In this document: positions 1 to 8,217 of the stretch, in pieces
Position numbering within the stretch: the stretch's first letter is position 1
Layout of the letters: every line of letters begins with the position of its first letter
Origin: Candidatus Tectomicrobia bacterium
GTDB taxonomy: Bacteria; UBA8248
Reading direction: 5' to 3'
Length of the DNA stretch: 64,000 nucleotides
Assembly (NCBI GenBank): GCA_016192135.1
Contig: JACPUR010000041.1
Span: 124,001-188,000, forward strand
Notes under the pieces: model-generated
What the model was told of the DNA's origin: nothing
The model's database searches: none
The model's input: only the letters and a program-made list of their open reading frames with translations
Made by a program: the position numbers and the translations under genes

Positions 1-380
1 GGCGTCGCGTAGAGGGCGTACACGAAGGTGTCCACCGCGTACTCGAAGTTCTTCGAGCGGCCCATGAGCACCCCGATCACGATGCCCGTGGGGATGGCCA
101 TGGCCAGCCCCGCGCCCAGGATCTGGGAGCTCTCGTAGGCGGCCGTCAGCATCTCGCCGCTGAACAAGAGGGCGAAGAACGCGCTCACGATGGCGCTCGG
201 GTAGCTGAACACGGAGGGCCGGATGACGCCGGTCCAGCCGAGCGCCTCCCAGCCCCCGACCACCGCGAGCAGCGAGAGTGCCCGGATGTAGATGCGGGGC
301 TCCTGGATCCACAGCCCGGTGGATTCCGCCTCGGCCTCCTTCGCCTTCGCCGCCGCGAGGGGCTTCGTCTCGGTCGTCAT
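1..380 (-). CDS. ABC transporter permease, SsuC/TauC-like (partial, N-terminal part)
   Basis: The gene starts with ATG at 380 and runs off the left edge, so only about 126 N-terminal residues are visible. A hydrophilic, Ala/Lys/Glu-rich N-terminus of about 30 residues is followed by a hydrophobic helix around AVVGGWEALGW. Next comes a stretch typical of binding-protein-dependent permeases of the nitrate/sulfonate/taurine family (SYPSAIVSAF, then GAGLAMAIPTGIVIGVLMGR). The start codon overlaps the stop of the upstream ATPase gene by 4 bp (ATGA), so the two are translationally coupled parts of one importer. The substrate cannot be told, and no binding protein is adjacent inside the window. Confidence 0.85.
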   Translation of the reverse strand, partial: MTTETKPLAAAKAKEAEAESTGLWIQEPRIYIRALSLLAVVGGWEALGWTGVIRPSVFSYPSAIVSAFFALLFSGEMLTAAYESSQILGAGLAMAIPTGIVIGVLMGRSKNFEYAVDTFVYALYAT

Positions 381-1309
381 GGCTTGGCCTCCATCCGGAG
401 GGCCACCCCGTCGGGGAGCGGCCCGGGGTCCGCGTCTGGGCGCCGCAGGGCCTCCCACAGGTAGTGGCGCAGGGCCTGGAACCGGTCGCTCGCGCGCAGC
501 GATTCGATCTCCCTGCCCCGGCCGAACCCGGTCTCCAGCTCGAAGCGGATGCGCCCCGGCCGCGGGCTCATCACCACCACACGGTCCCCCAGCAGGAGCG
601 CCTCGTCGATGCTGTGCGTGATGAAGAGCATGGACTTGGGCTCCACGTCGATGATCCGGAGAAGCTCCTCCTGGAGCTGTTCGCGCGTCAGGGCGTCCAG
701 GGCGCCGAAGGGCTCGTCCAGCAGGAGCACCGCCGCCTGGGTGGCCAGCGCGCGCGCCAGGCCGGCCCGCTGCTGCATCCCGCCGGAGAGCTCCGAGGGG
801 TAGTGCTCCTCGAAGCCCTCCAGCCCCACCAGGCCGATGTAGCGGCGGACGAGCCGGTCCGTCTCCCCGGCCGGGCGGCCCTGGATGCGCAGGCCGTAGG
901 AGATGTTCTGGTACAGGCGCTTCCAGGGGAAAAGTCCGAAATGCTGGAACACCATGGCCATCTCAGGCCGAGGGGCGGTCACGCGCTCGGAGCGGAAGAT
1001 GACCTCCCCCTCCTCGTGCGGGATCAGCCCGTTCACGATGCGCAGAAGGGTGGTCTTGCCGCACCCGCTGGGGCCCAGGATGGTCACGATCTCCTGGTGG
1101 CCCACGTCGAGATCGATGCCGTCGAGGACGTGCAGGCTGCCGTAGCGCTTGTGAAGACCCCGCAGGGAGAGGCTCACCCCGCGATCCCCCGCGGCTGGCG
1201 TCCGGTTCAAGAGATTCTCCGAAGCGGTGGCCAAGCCGGGCGGGAGGCGAGGCGAGGCGGGACCGCGAAACCATTGAACAACCGCCGCGGCGGGAGTATT
1301 CCGGCTCAA
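377..1309 (-). CDS. ABC transporter ATP-binding protein, nitrate/sulfonate/bicarbonate type
   Basis: This 310-residue protein is the ATPase of an importer whose permease follows with a 4-bp overlap. Visible motifs are Walker A GPSGCGKTT (about 79-87), Q-loop VFQHFGLFPWK (about 120-130), signature LSGGMQQ (174-180), Walker B VLLLDEP (194-200) and the switch His in FITHSIDEA (232). This arrangement is typical of SsuB/TauB/NrtD-like ATPases. The first about 45 residues are a low-complexity extension not needed for the fold, so the real start may be downstream, near the segment beginning VSLSLRGLHKRYG. The substrate is unknown. Confidence 0.9.
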   Translation of the reverse strand: MSRNTPAAAVVQWFRGPASPRLPPGLATASENLLNRTPAAGDRGVSLSLRGLHKRYGSLHVLDGIDLDVGHQEIVTILGPSGCGKTTLLRIVNGLIPHEEGEVIFRSERVTAPRPEMAMVFQHFGLFPWKRLYQNISYGLRIQGRPAGETDRLVRRYIGLVGLEGFEEHYPSELSGGMQQRAGLARALATQAAVLLLDEPFGALDALTREQLQEELLRIIDVEPKSMLFITHSIDEALLLGDRVVVMSPRPGRIRFELETGFGRGREIESLRASDRFQALRHYLWEALRRPDADPGPLPDGVALRMEAKP

Positions 1310-1548
1310 GCCCTTCCGGAGCCGCGGTCGTCACGGGACGAAGGCTTCATTATTCACCCGCCCCCGCCCGAAGGCAACCCCTGGATCAGGGGGTCTCGCG
1401 AAACGTCCCGCGGCCCTCCGCATCCTTTCCGCAGAGACGAACCCCGCCTTGGCGGGGCCAGGCCAGGGAGAAAGGGCCATGACGCGCACCGCCCCTGCAG
1501 ACATCTAACGGCAAGGCCGGGGCGAGGGGAAATTTCCGGCGGCTCCTC
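1310..1548. other. Intergenic region with a strong short hairpin
   Basis: About 240 bp between the RidA-like gene and the ABC ATPase gene, both on the minus strand. A perfect hairpin CCCCGCC-TT-GGCGGGG lies near 1441-1457 and may end the RidA-like transcript, although no clear T-run follows it. No convincing ORF or promoter was seen. Confidence 0.4.
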
Positions 1549-1941
1549 CTACTCCTCCCCCACCACCGCGACCGCCTGGATCTCGATCATCATGTCGGGG
1601 TGTGCGAAGCCCGCGACGGTGATGAGGGCGCTCGCCGGGAACCCTCCCGGGAAATACTGCTTGCGCAGCTCGACGAAGCGGTCGCCGTGCCTCACGTCGA
1701 GGATGAAAACCGTCATCGTCACGATGTCCTGGAGCTTGCCGCCCGCCCGCTCGAGGGTCTTCCCGATGGCGCGGAAGGTGGCGTGGGCCTGGGCCTCGAA
1801 GTTCCCGGCGAGGGATTTGCCGTCCTCGTCCGCCCGCGCCCCCACCCCCGCCAGCCAGACGGCCTTCCCCCCGCGCGTGACGACGGCGGGCGAGAAGGCG
1901 CGGTTCTCCTGCCAGGTCCCCTTCAGGTATTCGCGGGCCAT
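1549..1941 (-). CDS. RidA/YjgF/UK114 family protein lacking the catalytic Arg
   Basis: The 130-residue length, the central segment DIVTMTVFILDV and the C-terminal IEIQAVAVV place this in the Rid (YjgF/YER057c/UK114) family of small trimeric proteins. Canonical RidA hydrolyses reactive imines/enamines using an Arg in a PARS-type motif near residue 104. Here the motif reads PASA (102-105), so the Arg is absent and imine deaminase activity is not expected. It resembles the Rid subfamilies of unknown function. The ATG at 1941 is preceded by an AAGGAGGGACG-type Shine-Dalgarno region. It is a single gene, with low-GC sequence directly upstream. Confidence 0.88.
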   Translation of the reverse strand: MAREYLKGTWQENRAFSPAVVTRGGKAVWLAGVGARADEDGKSLAGNFEAQAHATFRAIGKTLERAGGKLQDIVTMTVFILDVRHGDRFVELRKQYFPGGFPASALITVAGFAHPDMMIEIQAVAVVGEE

Positions 1942-2046
1942 GCGTCGTCCCTCCTTGTGGGTCCGTTTCCAGCTTGCCTTTGGGTTGTTTGCAGTCTCAC
2001 GAAGTTAATTTTTGTTATTTGCGTATTTCCAGGCTATAAGTAGAAC

Positions 2047-2075
2047 TTGATTAACAATCAATCATGTTTTACATT
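2047..2075 (+). promoter_or_regulatory. Candidate sigma70 promoter for the 65-residue orphan gene
   Basis: TTGATT (2047-2052), a 17-bp spacer and TACATT (2070-2075) lie in unusually AT-rich DNA, about 25 bp upstream of a good Shine-Dalgarno/ATG pair. This is a match by eye and untested. Confidence 0.35.
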
Positions 2076-2101
2076 TGAAAGGTAGCAAGGAGGGAAATAT
2101 C

Positions 2102-2299
2102 ATGGGAAGTAACCAGATTCCAAAGGCTTCTGCTGAAGCTAGACTCGTCGAGTTTCTGCGGGAGAACCTTTCATACGCAGAAAAACTTGAAGAGGCGTAT
2201 CTCCACGTAAAGGCCGGCGAACGTATCGAAGACGTGATCAAGATTTTTCCCGAATGTGCAGAGGATCTACGGAGAAAGACGCAATCCTTAGCGTCGTAA
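2102..2299 (+). CDS. Hypothetical protein, 65 residues
   Basis: A small soluble, acidic and probably helical protein (MGSNQIPKASAEARL at the start) that I do not recognise. The ATG at 2102 was chosen because AAGGAGGG lies 7 nt upstream (2087-2094); a longer TTG start at 2075 would place that site inside the coding sequence. It has no transmembrane segment or Cys pair. Its codon use is AT-rich compared with every neighbour, and its 3' end overlaps by 12 bp the convergent orphan gene on the minus strand. Both genes sit in a low-GC islet of about 700 bp, which suggests recent acquisition. Confidence 0.6.
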   Translation: MGSNQIPKASAEARLVEFLRENLSYAEKLEEAYLHVKAGERIEDVIKIFPECAEDLRRKTQSLAS

Positions 2300-2593
2300 G
2301 CCTCTTCGATTCATCGCCCAATTTTTTAGCTCATTCGTGCTCCAAGGTGGGTCAACCACCCCGTTGATCGCTTCAATCCATTTTTGCGCGCGCTCGTCAA
2401 AATCCTTCTCTGAATTGCAATCATCAAAGATCATATCCACAAACTGACCTATGGTGAGCACTTTGGTGCGAATGGCGGTTTTGGCCGCCATGCGGCGGAT
2501 TGCTGGATCGTCAAAGTGCCTGAGGCCTTCAAGATCAGGCGGTATGCCTTCAGGCATCTTCCACTCCAGCAAAACAAATGGTTGGCAAATCAT
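2288..2593 (-). CDS. Hypothetical protein, about 101 residues
   Basis: An unrecognised small protein with a hydrophobic N-terminus (MICQPFVLLEWKMPEG) and a charged remainder that includes FDERAQKWIEAINGV. The ATG at 2593 has no clear ribosome-binding site, so the start is uncertain. Base composition is distinctly AT-richer than the flanking operons, like that of its convergent partner at 2102-2299. It could be a cargo gene of a small acquired islet. No toxin, antitoxin or DNA-binding motif could be identified with confidence. Confidence 0.5.
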   Translation of the reverse strand: MICQPFVLLEWKMPEGIPPDLEGLRHFDDPAIRRMAAKTAIRTKVLTIGQFVDMIFDDCNSEKDFDERAQKWIEAINGVVDPPWSTNELKNWAMNRRGLRR

Positions 2594-2710
2594 TTTTGGG
2601 GCTCTAGTTGTTTATGCAACCACATTTTCAAAAGCCGTGAAATTAGGGACGCTACCGTAAATCATTCTCTCTCAGCCTCGGCTTGATTCTCGGAAATTTC
2701 GTTCCTGCGA

Positions 2711-3925
2711 TCACTTCTTCCCCCGGGGCAGCATCGCCGAGACCGCCACTCCCGCCCACACGGCAATGGTGAAGAAAACGTAGCTCGCGCCCAGGCCATA
2801 GTGCTCGGCCAGCCAGCCCCCGGCCAGGGGCGCGATGAAAGACAGCCCTTCGACGGCGTAGATGACGCCCACCGAGGTGGCCAGCACGTCCTGGTCGCAG
2901 TAGTCCGCCGTCGCCGTCAGCACGATGGGAGCCACGAAGCTGACCAGCCCCAAGAGCGCCGCCAGGGCGATGAGGGCGGTCTCCCACGGGGCGAAGGGCA
3001 TGGCGAGGCCGATCGCCCCAGTGAGCGCCAGGGGGATCACCAGGGCCGAGCGCGCCCCGAAGCGGTCGTAGAGGTAGCCCATCACCGGCTTGGTCACGGC
3101 GCCCATCCCGAAGTAGAGCGAGACCGCGAAGCCGATGGTCGGGGTGCTCATCCCCGCCGCCTGAGCCCCCAGGAGGGGCAGGAAGCCGATCATCCCCTTC
3201 GTCCCCATGCTCCGCAGGCTGTAGAGCATCGCGAGGAGGATGACGCTGCGGTTGGAGATCACCCGGCGGGTCAGCGCCCAGGTGCCCTCCCGCCCGCCTC
3301 CGGCGCCGCCCGGGCCCCTCGGGCGCGGGCGGTCCGGGAACCGCGCCCCCACGAGGGGGAGCAGCGCCAGGGCCGGGAGGGCGAAGGCCGCGACCGCCGC
3401 CCGCCAGCCCGCGAAGGTGGCCAGCGTCGCCAGCCCCACGGGCATGATCCCGGTCCCCACGTTGCCGCCCAGGCTCTGGTAGGAGAGCGCGAAGGCCCGG
3501 CTCGACGCGAAGCGCTCGGCGGTGAGGGCCGTGCCGCAGGGGTGGTAGACGGTGTTCCCCGCCCCCGCGACGAAGGCGAGGGCGAGCAGCGAATGGTAGG
3601 AGCTGGTCCACCCCATCGCCACGAAGGCGGCGGTGGCGACTCCCATCCCGGCGATCAGGACGGTCTTCTTCCGCCCGGTGGCGTCGGCCAGGAGCGAGAG
3701 CGGGTACTGGAAGAGCAGCACGGCCAGGCTGAACGCGCTCAGGAGCCCCCCCGCCTCGATCGGCGAAAGGCGCAGGTCCGCCACGATGAGGGCGAGGACG
3801 GGCACCAGCATGTTGTTGAAGCCGTCGCTCAGGCCGTGGGTGATGCTGATGACGCCGAGGTCGAGGTAGTCGCCGCGCCGCCAGGGGACCCGGGCCATGC
3901 TCCCCGCCCCCGGCGCGCGGCTCAC
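2711..3925 (-). CDS. Major facilitator superfamily transporter
   Basis: A 404-residue inner-membrane protein with about 12 hydrophobic helices. The family hallmark loop between TM2 and TM3 reads ADATGRKKT, and a symmetric loop in the second half reads YLYDRFGARS. It resembles the MFS branch containing fosmidomycin-resistance-type exporters, but the substrate is unknown. The GTG at 3925 overlaps the stop of the upstream P1 peptidase gene (GTGA). An ATG nine codons later (3898) with a G-rich stretch before it is an alternative start. It is the last gene of the overlapping operon that begins with mtaB. Confidence 0.88.
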   Translation of the reverse strand: MSRAPGAGSMARVPWRRGDYLDLGVISITHGLSDGFNNMLVPVLALIVADLRLSPIEAGGLLSAFSLAVLLFQYPLSLLADATGRKKTVLIAGMGVATAAFVAMGWTSSYHSLLALAFVAGAGNTVYHPCGTALTAERFASSRAFALSYQSLGGNVGTGIMPVGLATLATFAGWRAAVAAFALPALALLPLVGARFPDRPRPRGPGGAGGGREGTWALTRRVISNRSVILLAMLYSLRSMGTKGMIGFLPLLGAQAAGMSTPTIGFAVSLYFGMGAVTKPVMGYLYDRFGARSALVIPLALTGAIGLAMPFAPWETALIALAALLGLVSFVAPIVLTATADYCDQDVLATSVGVIYAVEGLSFIAPLAGGWLAEHYGLGASYVFFTIAVWAGVAVSAMLPRGKK

Positions 3926-4908
3926 CGCAGGTCCCGCCAGGCGGGGACCTGCCCGAAGCCGTCCGCCTCCCTCACCGCCCGGCAGATGGCGCGGGAGACG
4001 GCCGCCGCCGCCGCCGCGCCCACGTCGTCTAGGTTGGCGGAGCGATCGCCTTGGGAGAGGGCGAAGACCATGTCCCCGTCCACGGTGGTGTAGGAGGGCC
4101 GCACGGCGCGGATGAGGCCGTTCGCCGCCATCTGGGCGAGCTTGTGGGCCTCGGGCTTGGTGAGCCGCACGTCGGTGGCCACGACGGCCAGGGTGGTGTT
4201 CTCCCCCGGGGAGGCGAACCCCCGGGCGGGCCGGCCCCGCTCCCGGAGATAGGCTTCGGTGTCGATGAGGCCCTCGGCGGGAGGGAGGGCGCGCGGGCCC
4301 GCGAGGATCTCCCCGGTGTCGGGGTCATGGACCCCGCCGAAGGCGTTCACCACCGCCAGGGCCCCCACCCGGCCGCCACCGGGGAGCGGGAGGCTCGCCG
4401 TGCCGAGGCCGCCCTTCATCGCTTGGCCGAAGCCGAGGAGTTTCCCGACCGTCGCGCCAGTGCCCGCGCCCACGCTCCCCTGGAGGCCCTCGCCCTCCCG
4501 GGCGGCCTCGCAGGCCTCCCGGCCCATGCGGGGGCCGGGGCGGACCCGGCCGTCCCCGAGCCTCAGGTCGAAGAGCACTCCCGCCGCCACGGTGGGCACG
4601 GTGTAGCCCGCCGCCGGGAACCCCCGCCCCTGCGCCTCGAGGAACTCGGCCACTCCGTCGGCCGAGGCCAGCCCGAAGGCGCTGCCGCCGGTCAGGAGGA
4701 CGGCGTCCACGTTCCCCACCAGGTGCTCGGCCCGGAGGGCGTCCACGTGGCGGGTGGCGGTGGCGGTGCCCCGCAGGTCGCAGGCTCCGACCGTCCCGGG
4801 TGGGCAGAGCACGACGCTCACGCCGGTGAGGGCGCGGATATCCTGCGCGTGGCCCAGCCGGAAGCCGGGCACGTCGGTGATGCAGCCGCTGAGGCCTTGG
4901 GGCGCCAG
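3922..4908 (-). CDS. P1 family peptidase (DmpA/NylC-like), probable CTG start
   Basis: The protein belongs to the self-cleaving P1/DmpA-NylC hydrolase family. Evidence is GGSAFGLASADGV, the autoproteolysis site GENTTL with Asn-Thr (the Thr becomes the N-terminal nucleophile) and the C-terminal GDMVFALSQG. Family members start with ITDVPGxRVGH. Here that motif (CITDVPGFRLGH) begins upstream of the first standard start (GTG at 4872), and no in-frame ATG, GTG or TTG precedes it. A CTG at 4908 follows AGGGGAGG by 7 nt and would give a complete N-terminus of about 328 residues in total, so I propose CTG initiation. The gene follows Sec-DsbA by 31 nt. The physiological amide or peptide substrate is unknown. 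Confidence 0.82.
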   Translation of the reverse strand: MAPQGLSGCITDVPGFRLGHAQDIRALTGVSVVLCPPGTVGACDLRGTATATRHVDALRAEHLVGNVDAVLLTGGSAFGLASADGVAEFLEAQGRGFPAAGYTVPTVAAGVLFDLRLGDGRVRPGPRMGREACEAAREGEGLQGSVGAGTGATVGKLLGFGQAMKGGLGTASLPLPGGGRVGALAVVNAFGGVHDPDTGEILAGPRALPPAEGLIDTEAYLRERGRPARGFASPGENTTLAVVATDVRLTKPEAHKLAQMAANGLIRAVRPSYTTVDGDMVFALSQGDRSANLDDVGAAAAAAVSRAICRAVREADGFGQVPAWRDLR

Positions 4909-4939
4909 GGCGGAGCCTCCCCTCGAGCGGAAGGAATCG

Positions 4940-5590
4940 TCAGAGGACCGGAAGCTCCCCTGATCCCCGGCCCGGAAGCTCGCCGGTCTTGAGGATGCTG
5001 TCGATGACGTAGCGGTACTGCTCGGGGGGCACGGCGCCCACGAGCACCGCCTGATCGTTCACCACGACGGAGGGGATGCCCGAGATGCCCTGCTGCACCG
5101 CCTGCGTGTACTCGTCGAAGGCCTGCCGGCGGTAGGTGCCGCTCTCCAGGGCGTCGCGGACGAGGTCGGCGTCCACCCCGCTCTTTTCGGCCACGTCGAG
5201 GATGACGGCCTTGTCCGAGATGTTGCGGTTCTCGGTGAAAAACGCGCGCAGAAGGCTCAGGTGGAAGCGCTCCCACGCCTCCGGGCCCTGGTTGCGCACG
5301 GCGATGCCGGCCTCGGCCGAGGGGAGTGAGCAGTTCGGGAAAGGATCACCGCTCTCCCAGAGGTGGAAATCGCCCGAGTCGGGGCCGGCGCCCGCGCGCG
5401 TCCAGCCGGCGCGCCGGTAGTCGTTGAAGACGGCGGAGGGGTCGGGCTCGGGCCGGAGCATGAACACCCGGTACTGGATGTCCACCTTGTCGCCGTACTC
5501 TTCCTTGATCTTCTTCAGGCGCACGGCCGAATTGAAGCACCAGGGTCAGAGGAAATCGCTGTACACCGTGAACCGCACCGGCCCGCTCAT
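4940..5590 (-). CDS. DsbA/FrnE-like thiol oxidoreductase, selenoprotein (UPWC active site)
   Basis: Read from ATG 5590, the frame meets one TGA at 5548-5546 (codon 15) in the sequence SDF-L-U-PWC, exactly where thioredoxin-fold DsbA/FrnE proteins carry the first Cys of CPWC. Downstream the frame stays open to 4940. It shows the helical insertion and a cis-Pro loop, SGIPSVVVN, as in the family. With Sec at residue 15 and Cys at 18 the protein is 216 residues long and complete. No signal peptide is present, so it is probably cytoplasmic. GGAGGTG precedes the ATG, which overlaps the SAM-hydrolase stop (ATGA). A nonsense mutation is the alternative, but the placement at the catalytic Cys and the intact remainder argue for Sec. 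Confidence 0.9.
5513..5537 (-). promoter_or_regulatory. Candidate bacterial SECIS hairpin of the DsbA-like gene
   Basis: Downstream of the UGA on the minus strand, CTTCA pairs with TGAAG and inside it GGC pairs with GCC around a CGTGC loop. The loop starts 20 nt after the UGA and has G as its second base. Position fits bacterial SECIS elements, but the stem is interrupted by a 4-nt bulge, so it is only moderately convincing. Confidence 0.45.
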
Positions 5591-6510
5591 AGCCCACCTC
5601 CGATGGATGGCGCGTCCGCCCCCCCCGCCCGCTCGAAGCGGACATGGACGGGCACTCCCTTGCCGGCCCCGAGCTCCCGGGCGGCGTTCCCCTCCGGAAT
5701 GAAAATCTCCATGCGCGACCAGCTGTTGAGCTGCGCCCCGACCTCGCCGGGGCGGACGGCGCCGTAGAACTCGCTCATCCCGCGGATGCGCTTCCCGCAC
5801 GCCTCGATGACGGGGATGAGATTCTCGTCCGCCTCGCCCGCCCGGCTCTCCCCCTCCCAGAAGGCGACGGTGTCGATATTCGTGATCAGGTTGCCGAACC
5901 GGTCCACGTAGATGACCTCGCCCCGGATGCAGCCGTCCTCCCCCACCTGGGGCTTGGCGTTGGCGAGCCGGATGGGATCGCCGATCAGCGGCCCGAAGTT
6001 CTCGGCCGGCTCGCCCAGGGAGAGGTGGCCCGCCACGGGGGCATAGACGTCGCGCCCGTGGAAGGTGGAGCTCACCTTCTCCAGGAAGAACTCCACCGTC
6101 CGCAGATGGCGCACCCAGCGGAAGGTGGGATCGTCGAAGATGTGGGTGAAGCAGCCGTTGTCCGGGCCGACGAAGAGATAGTGGTCCGTGGCGGCGATGA
6201 TGCTGCGCCGGTCGCCGCCCACCCCTGGGTCCACCACGGCGACGTGGATGGTCCCGTTGGGAAAGTAGTGATAGGAGGTCGCCAGCACGAGGGCGCCGGC
6301 GGAGACATCGAAGGGAGGGATGGAATGGCTGATATCCACGATCTGGACGTCGGGGTTCGTGGCCAGGATCACGCCCTTCATCACCCCGACGTAGTGATCC
6401 TCCAAGCCGAAATCCGTCACCAGGGTGATCACCGGCCGGGGAGGCGCCTCGTCGTGGATCTCCGGGCCGCCTTCCTCGAAGGAATCGGGCCGGTCTTGGA
6501 TGTCGCTCAT
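5587..6510 (-). CDS. SAM hydrolase/halogenase-family protein (DUF62)
   Basis: A 307-residue protein of the S-adenosyl-L-methionine hydroxide adenosyltransferase/chlorinase family. Signature segments are LVTDFGLEDHYVG near residue 30, VDPGVGG, GPDNG, FHGRDVYAPVAGHL and IYVDRFGNLITNI. Most bacterial members hydrolyse SAM to adenosine and methionine rather than halogenate. The first about 25 residues are an extra acidic tail. ATG 6510 overlaps the stop of the mtaB-like gene, and its own stop overlaps the start of the Sec-DsbA gene, so the three are translationally coupled. The link between SAM hydrolysis and the mtaB-like radical-SAM gene is only positional. Confidence 0.9.
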   Translation of the reverse strand: MSDIQDRPDSFEEGGPEIHDEAPPRPVITLVTDFGLEDHYVGVMKGVILATNPDVQIVDISHSIPPFDVSAGALVLATSYHYFPNGTIHVAVVDPGVGGDRRSIIAATDHYLFVGPDNGCFTHIFDDPTFRWVRHLRTVEFFLEKVSSTFHGRDVYAPVAGHLSLGEPAENFGPLIGDPIRLANAKPQVGEDGCIRGEVIYVDRFGNLITNIDTVAFWEGESRAGEADENLIPVIEACGKRIRGMSEFYGAVRPGEVGAQLNSWSRMEIFIPEGNAARELGAGKGVPVHVRFERAGGADAPSIGGGL

Positions 6511-7931
6511 GTCAGGGGTACCCCCCATAGGCATTCCGCGCGGGCGGCACGGCCCCGCGGCTCCCGCCCCGCCGGGAGAGGCTCGAGGCGGACCGGCACG
6601 ATCCGGCCCCGCCACGCGTCCGGCCCCTCCAGCGCCACCCGGAGGTAGTTGTCGGCGAGGCCGGTGAGCAGGCCGTCCGGCCGGCGGGCGCGCTCCACGA
6701 GCACCTCCGCCCGCGACCCGGCCTGCCCGGCGGCGAAGGCCGCCCACTTGCGGCGCCCCAGCTCCTGGAGCGCCCGGGCACGGCGGCGCAGCTCGTCCGG
6801 CGGCAGACGGCCCTCCAAGGAGGCGGCCCGCGTGCCCTCGCGGGCAGAGTACGGGAAGACATGGAGATAGGCGAGAGGCGCCTCGCGCACCCATTCGAGG
6901 GTCCGCTCGAAGGCTTGGGCGCTCTCCCCCGGGAAGCCCGCGATGAAATCCGCCCCCAGGCAGGTGCCCGGGACCGCATCCGCCAGGAGCCGGAAGCGCC
7001 GGGCGCAGGCCCCGGCGCGGTAGTTGCGGCCCATGGCGGCGAGGACGCCGTCGTCCCCGCTCTGGACGGGGATGTGGAAATGGCGGCAGAGGCAGGCGCC
7101 CGGCGCGGCGCCGGGGGCGTTCCGGCCGGCCGCGCGGATGAGCTCCCGGGTGAGCTCCCCGGGTTCGATCGAGGAGAGGCGCAGCCGCGCCACGGCCTCC
7201 ACGCGGAGGAGCCGCTCGGCCAGGCGGCTGAGGGTCGAGGGGGGCGTGAGGTCGCGCCCGTAGGCGCCGAGGTGCACCCCGGTCAGGACGAGCTCCCGGT
7301 GGCCCGCTCCGGCCAGGCGGCCGGCCTGCTCCGCGCAAGCCTCCGGAGGGAGGGAGCGGCTGCGGCCCCGAGCCAGGGTGGTCGCGCAGAACGTGCAGGA
7401 GAAGTCGCAGCCATCCTGCACCTTAAGAAAGCCGCGCGTCCGCTCCCGGAAGGCGGGGACGAACGAGGCGTCGAGGAGCGGCGCCTCCTCCGGCGCCCCG
7501 GCCCGCACCTCGGGAAGCCCCCCTTCTCCCCTCGCCAGCGGGAGGGAAAGGTGCTCGTCGAGGCGCATTTTCTCGGCGTTCCCGAGAAGGAGGTCGGCTT
7601 CCGGGATGCGCATCCTCTCCCGCCCGGCCTGGACGGAGCAGCCCGCCAGGACGACCCGGCCGCGGGGGGCGCGGCGGCGGGCGGAGCGGGCGAGGCGCTG
7701 GCCCTCCCGATCGGCCCCGGACGTCACCGTGCAGGTGTTCACCACGTACACGTCGGCCTCCTCCTCGAAGGAAACCAGATCGTAGCCCGCGCTCGCGCAC
7801 CGGTGACGCATGGCGTCGCCCTCGGCCTGGTTCAGCTTGCAGCCCAGGCTGAGGAGGGCCAGGCGGGGGCGGCGGGAGGAAAAGCTGGCCTGCGAGCCGA
7901 TGATCCACCTCCGGGAATGCAAAGGATTCAA
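6507..7931 (-). CDS. mtaB: tRNA t6A37 methylthiotransferase MtaB-like, radical SAM
   Basis: The family puts a methylthio group on N6-threonylcarbamoyladenosine 37 of tRNA. The N-terminal cluster cysteines are visible at about 31 (GCKLNQAEGD), 67 (NTCTVT) and 98 (AGCSVQ), and the radical-SAM CxxxCxxC at 175/179/182 (CDFSCTFC). Other family segments are VLTGVHLGAYGRD, FHIPVQSGDD and ADFIAGFPGE. About 474 residues is slightly long. The only standard start is TTG at 7931 without a Shine-Dalgarno; GGAGGTGG lies 24 nt further into the frame before ATC codons, so the true start is unsettled. It heads the five-gene overlapping operon. Confidence 0.87.
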   Translation of the reverse strand: MNPLHSRRWIIGSQASFSSRRPRLALLSLGCKLNQAEGDAMRHRCASAGYDLVSFEEEADVYVVNTCTVTSGADREGQRLARSARRRAPRGRVVLAGCSVQAGRERMRIPEADLLLGNAEKMRLDEHLSLPLARGEGGLPEVRAGAPEEAPLLDASFVPAFRERTRGFLKVQDGCDFSCTFCATTLARGRSRSLPPEACAEQAGRLAGAGHRELVLTGVHLGAYGRDLTPPSTLSRLAERLLRVEAVARLRLSSIEPGELTRELIRAAGRNAPGAAPGACLCRHFHIPVQSGDDGVLAAMGRNYRAGACARRFRLLADAVPGTCLGADFIAGFPGESAQAFERTLEWVREAPLAYLHVFPYSAREGTRAASLEGRLPPDELRRRARALQELGRRKWAAFAAGQAGSRAEVLVERARRPDGLLTGLADNYLRVALEGPDAWRGRIVPVRLEPLPAGREPRGRAARAECLWGVPLT

Positions 7932-8000
7932 GGCGAGAGGAAACCCGGAAAGTCCTTAAATCTTATGGCTCCTTCCCCCGCGGCGCAAGGGCCGCCGCGC

Positions 8001-8029
8001 TTGACCAACCCCCAGCGGATTGATAGGGT
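8001..8029 (+). promoter_or_regulatory. Weak candidate promoter for the CO-dehydrogenase-like operon
   Basis: TTGACC, a 17-bp spacer and TAGGGT lie about 190 bp upstream of the first gene, in the intergenic region between the divergent mtaB-like gene and this operon. The -35 is good and the -10 poor. This is found by eye only. Confidence 0.25.
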
Positions 8030-8217
8030 AGCCGCGCCCGAGACAGAGAGGGGGAATCTCGCCCGTTTGCCCCTCTTCGGGGACGGTGCCATCCTCCCCT
8101 CGGCCTATCGAGGGCGTATCCTCATCCACGGCTGAGCGAACGTCGTCTGGATTCATCGGGGCGGATCGGCCGAACGTCGGACAGCGGCCTTACGGCCATT
8201 CAGGGGGACGGACGGGT

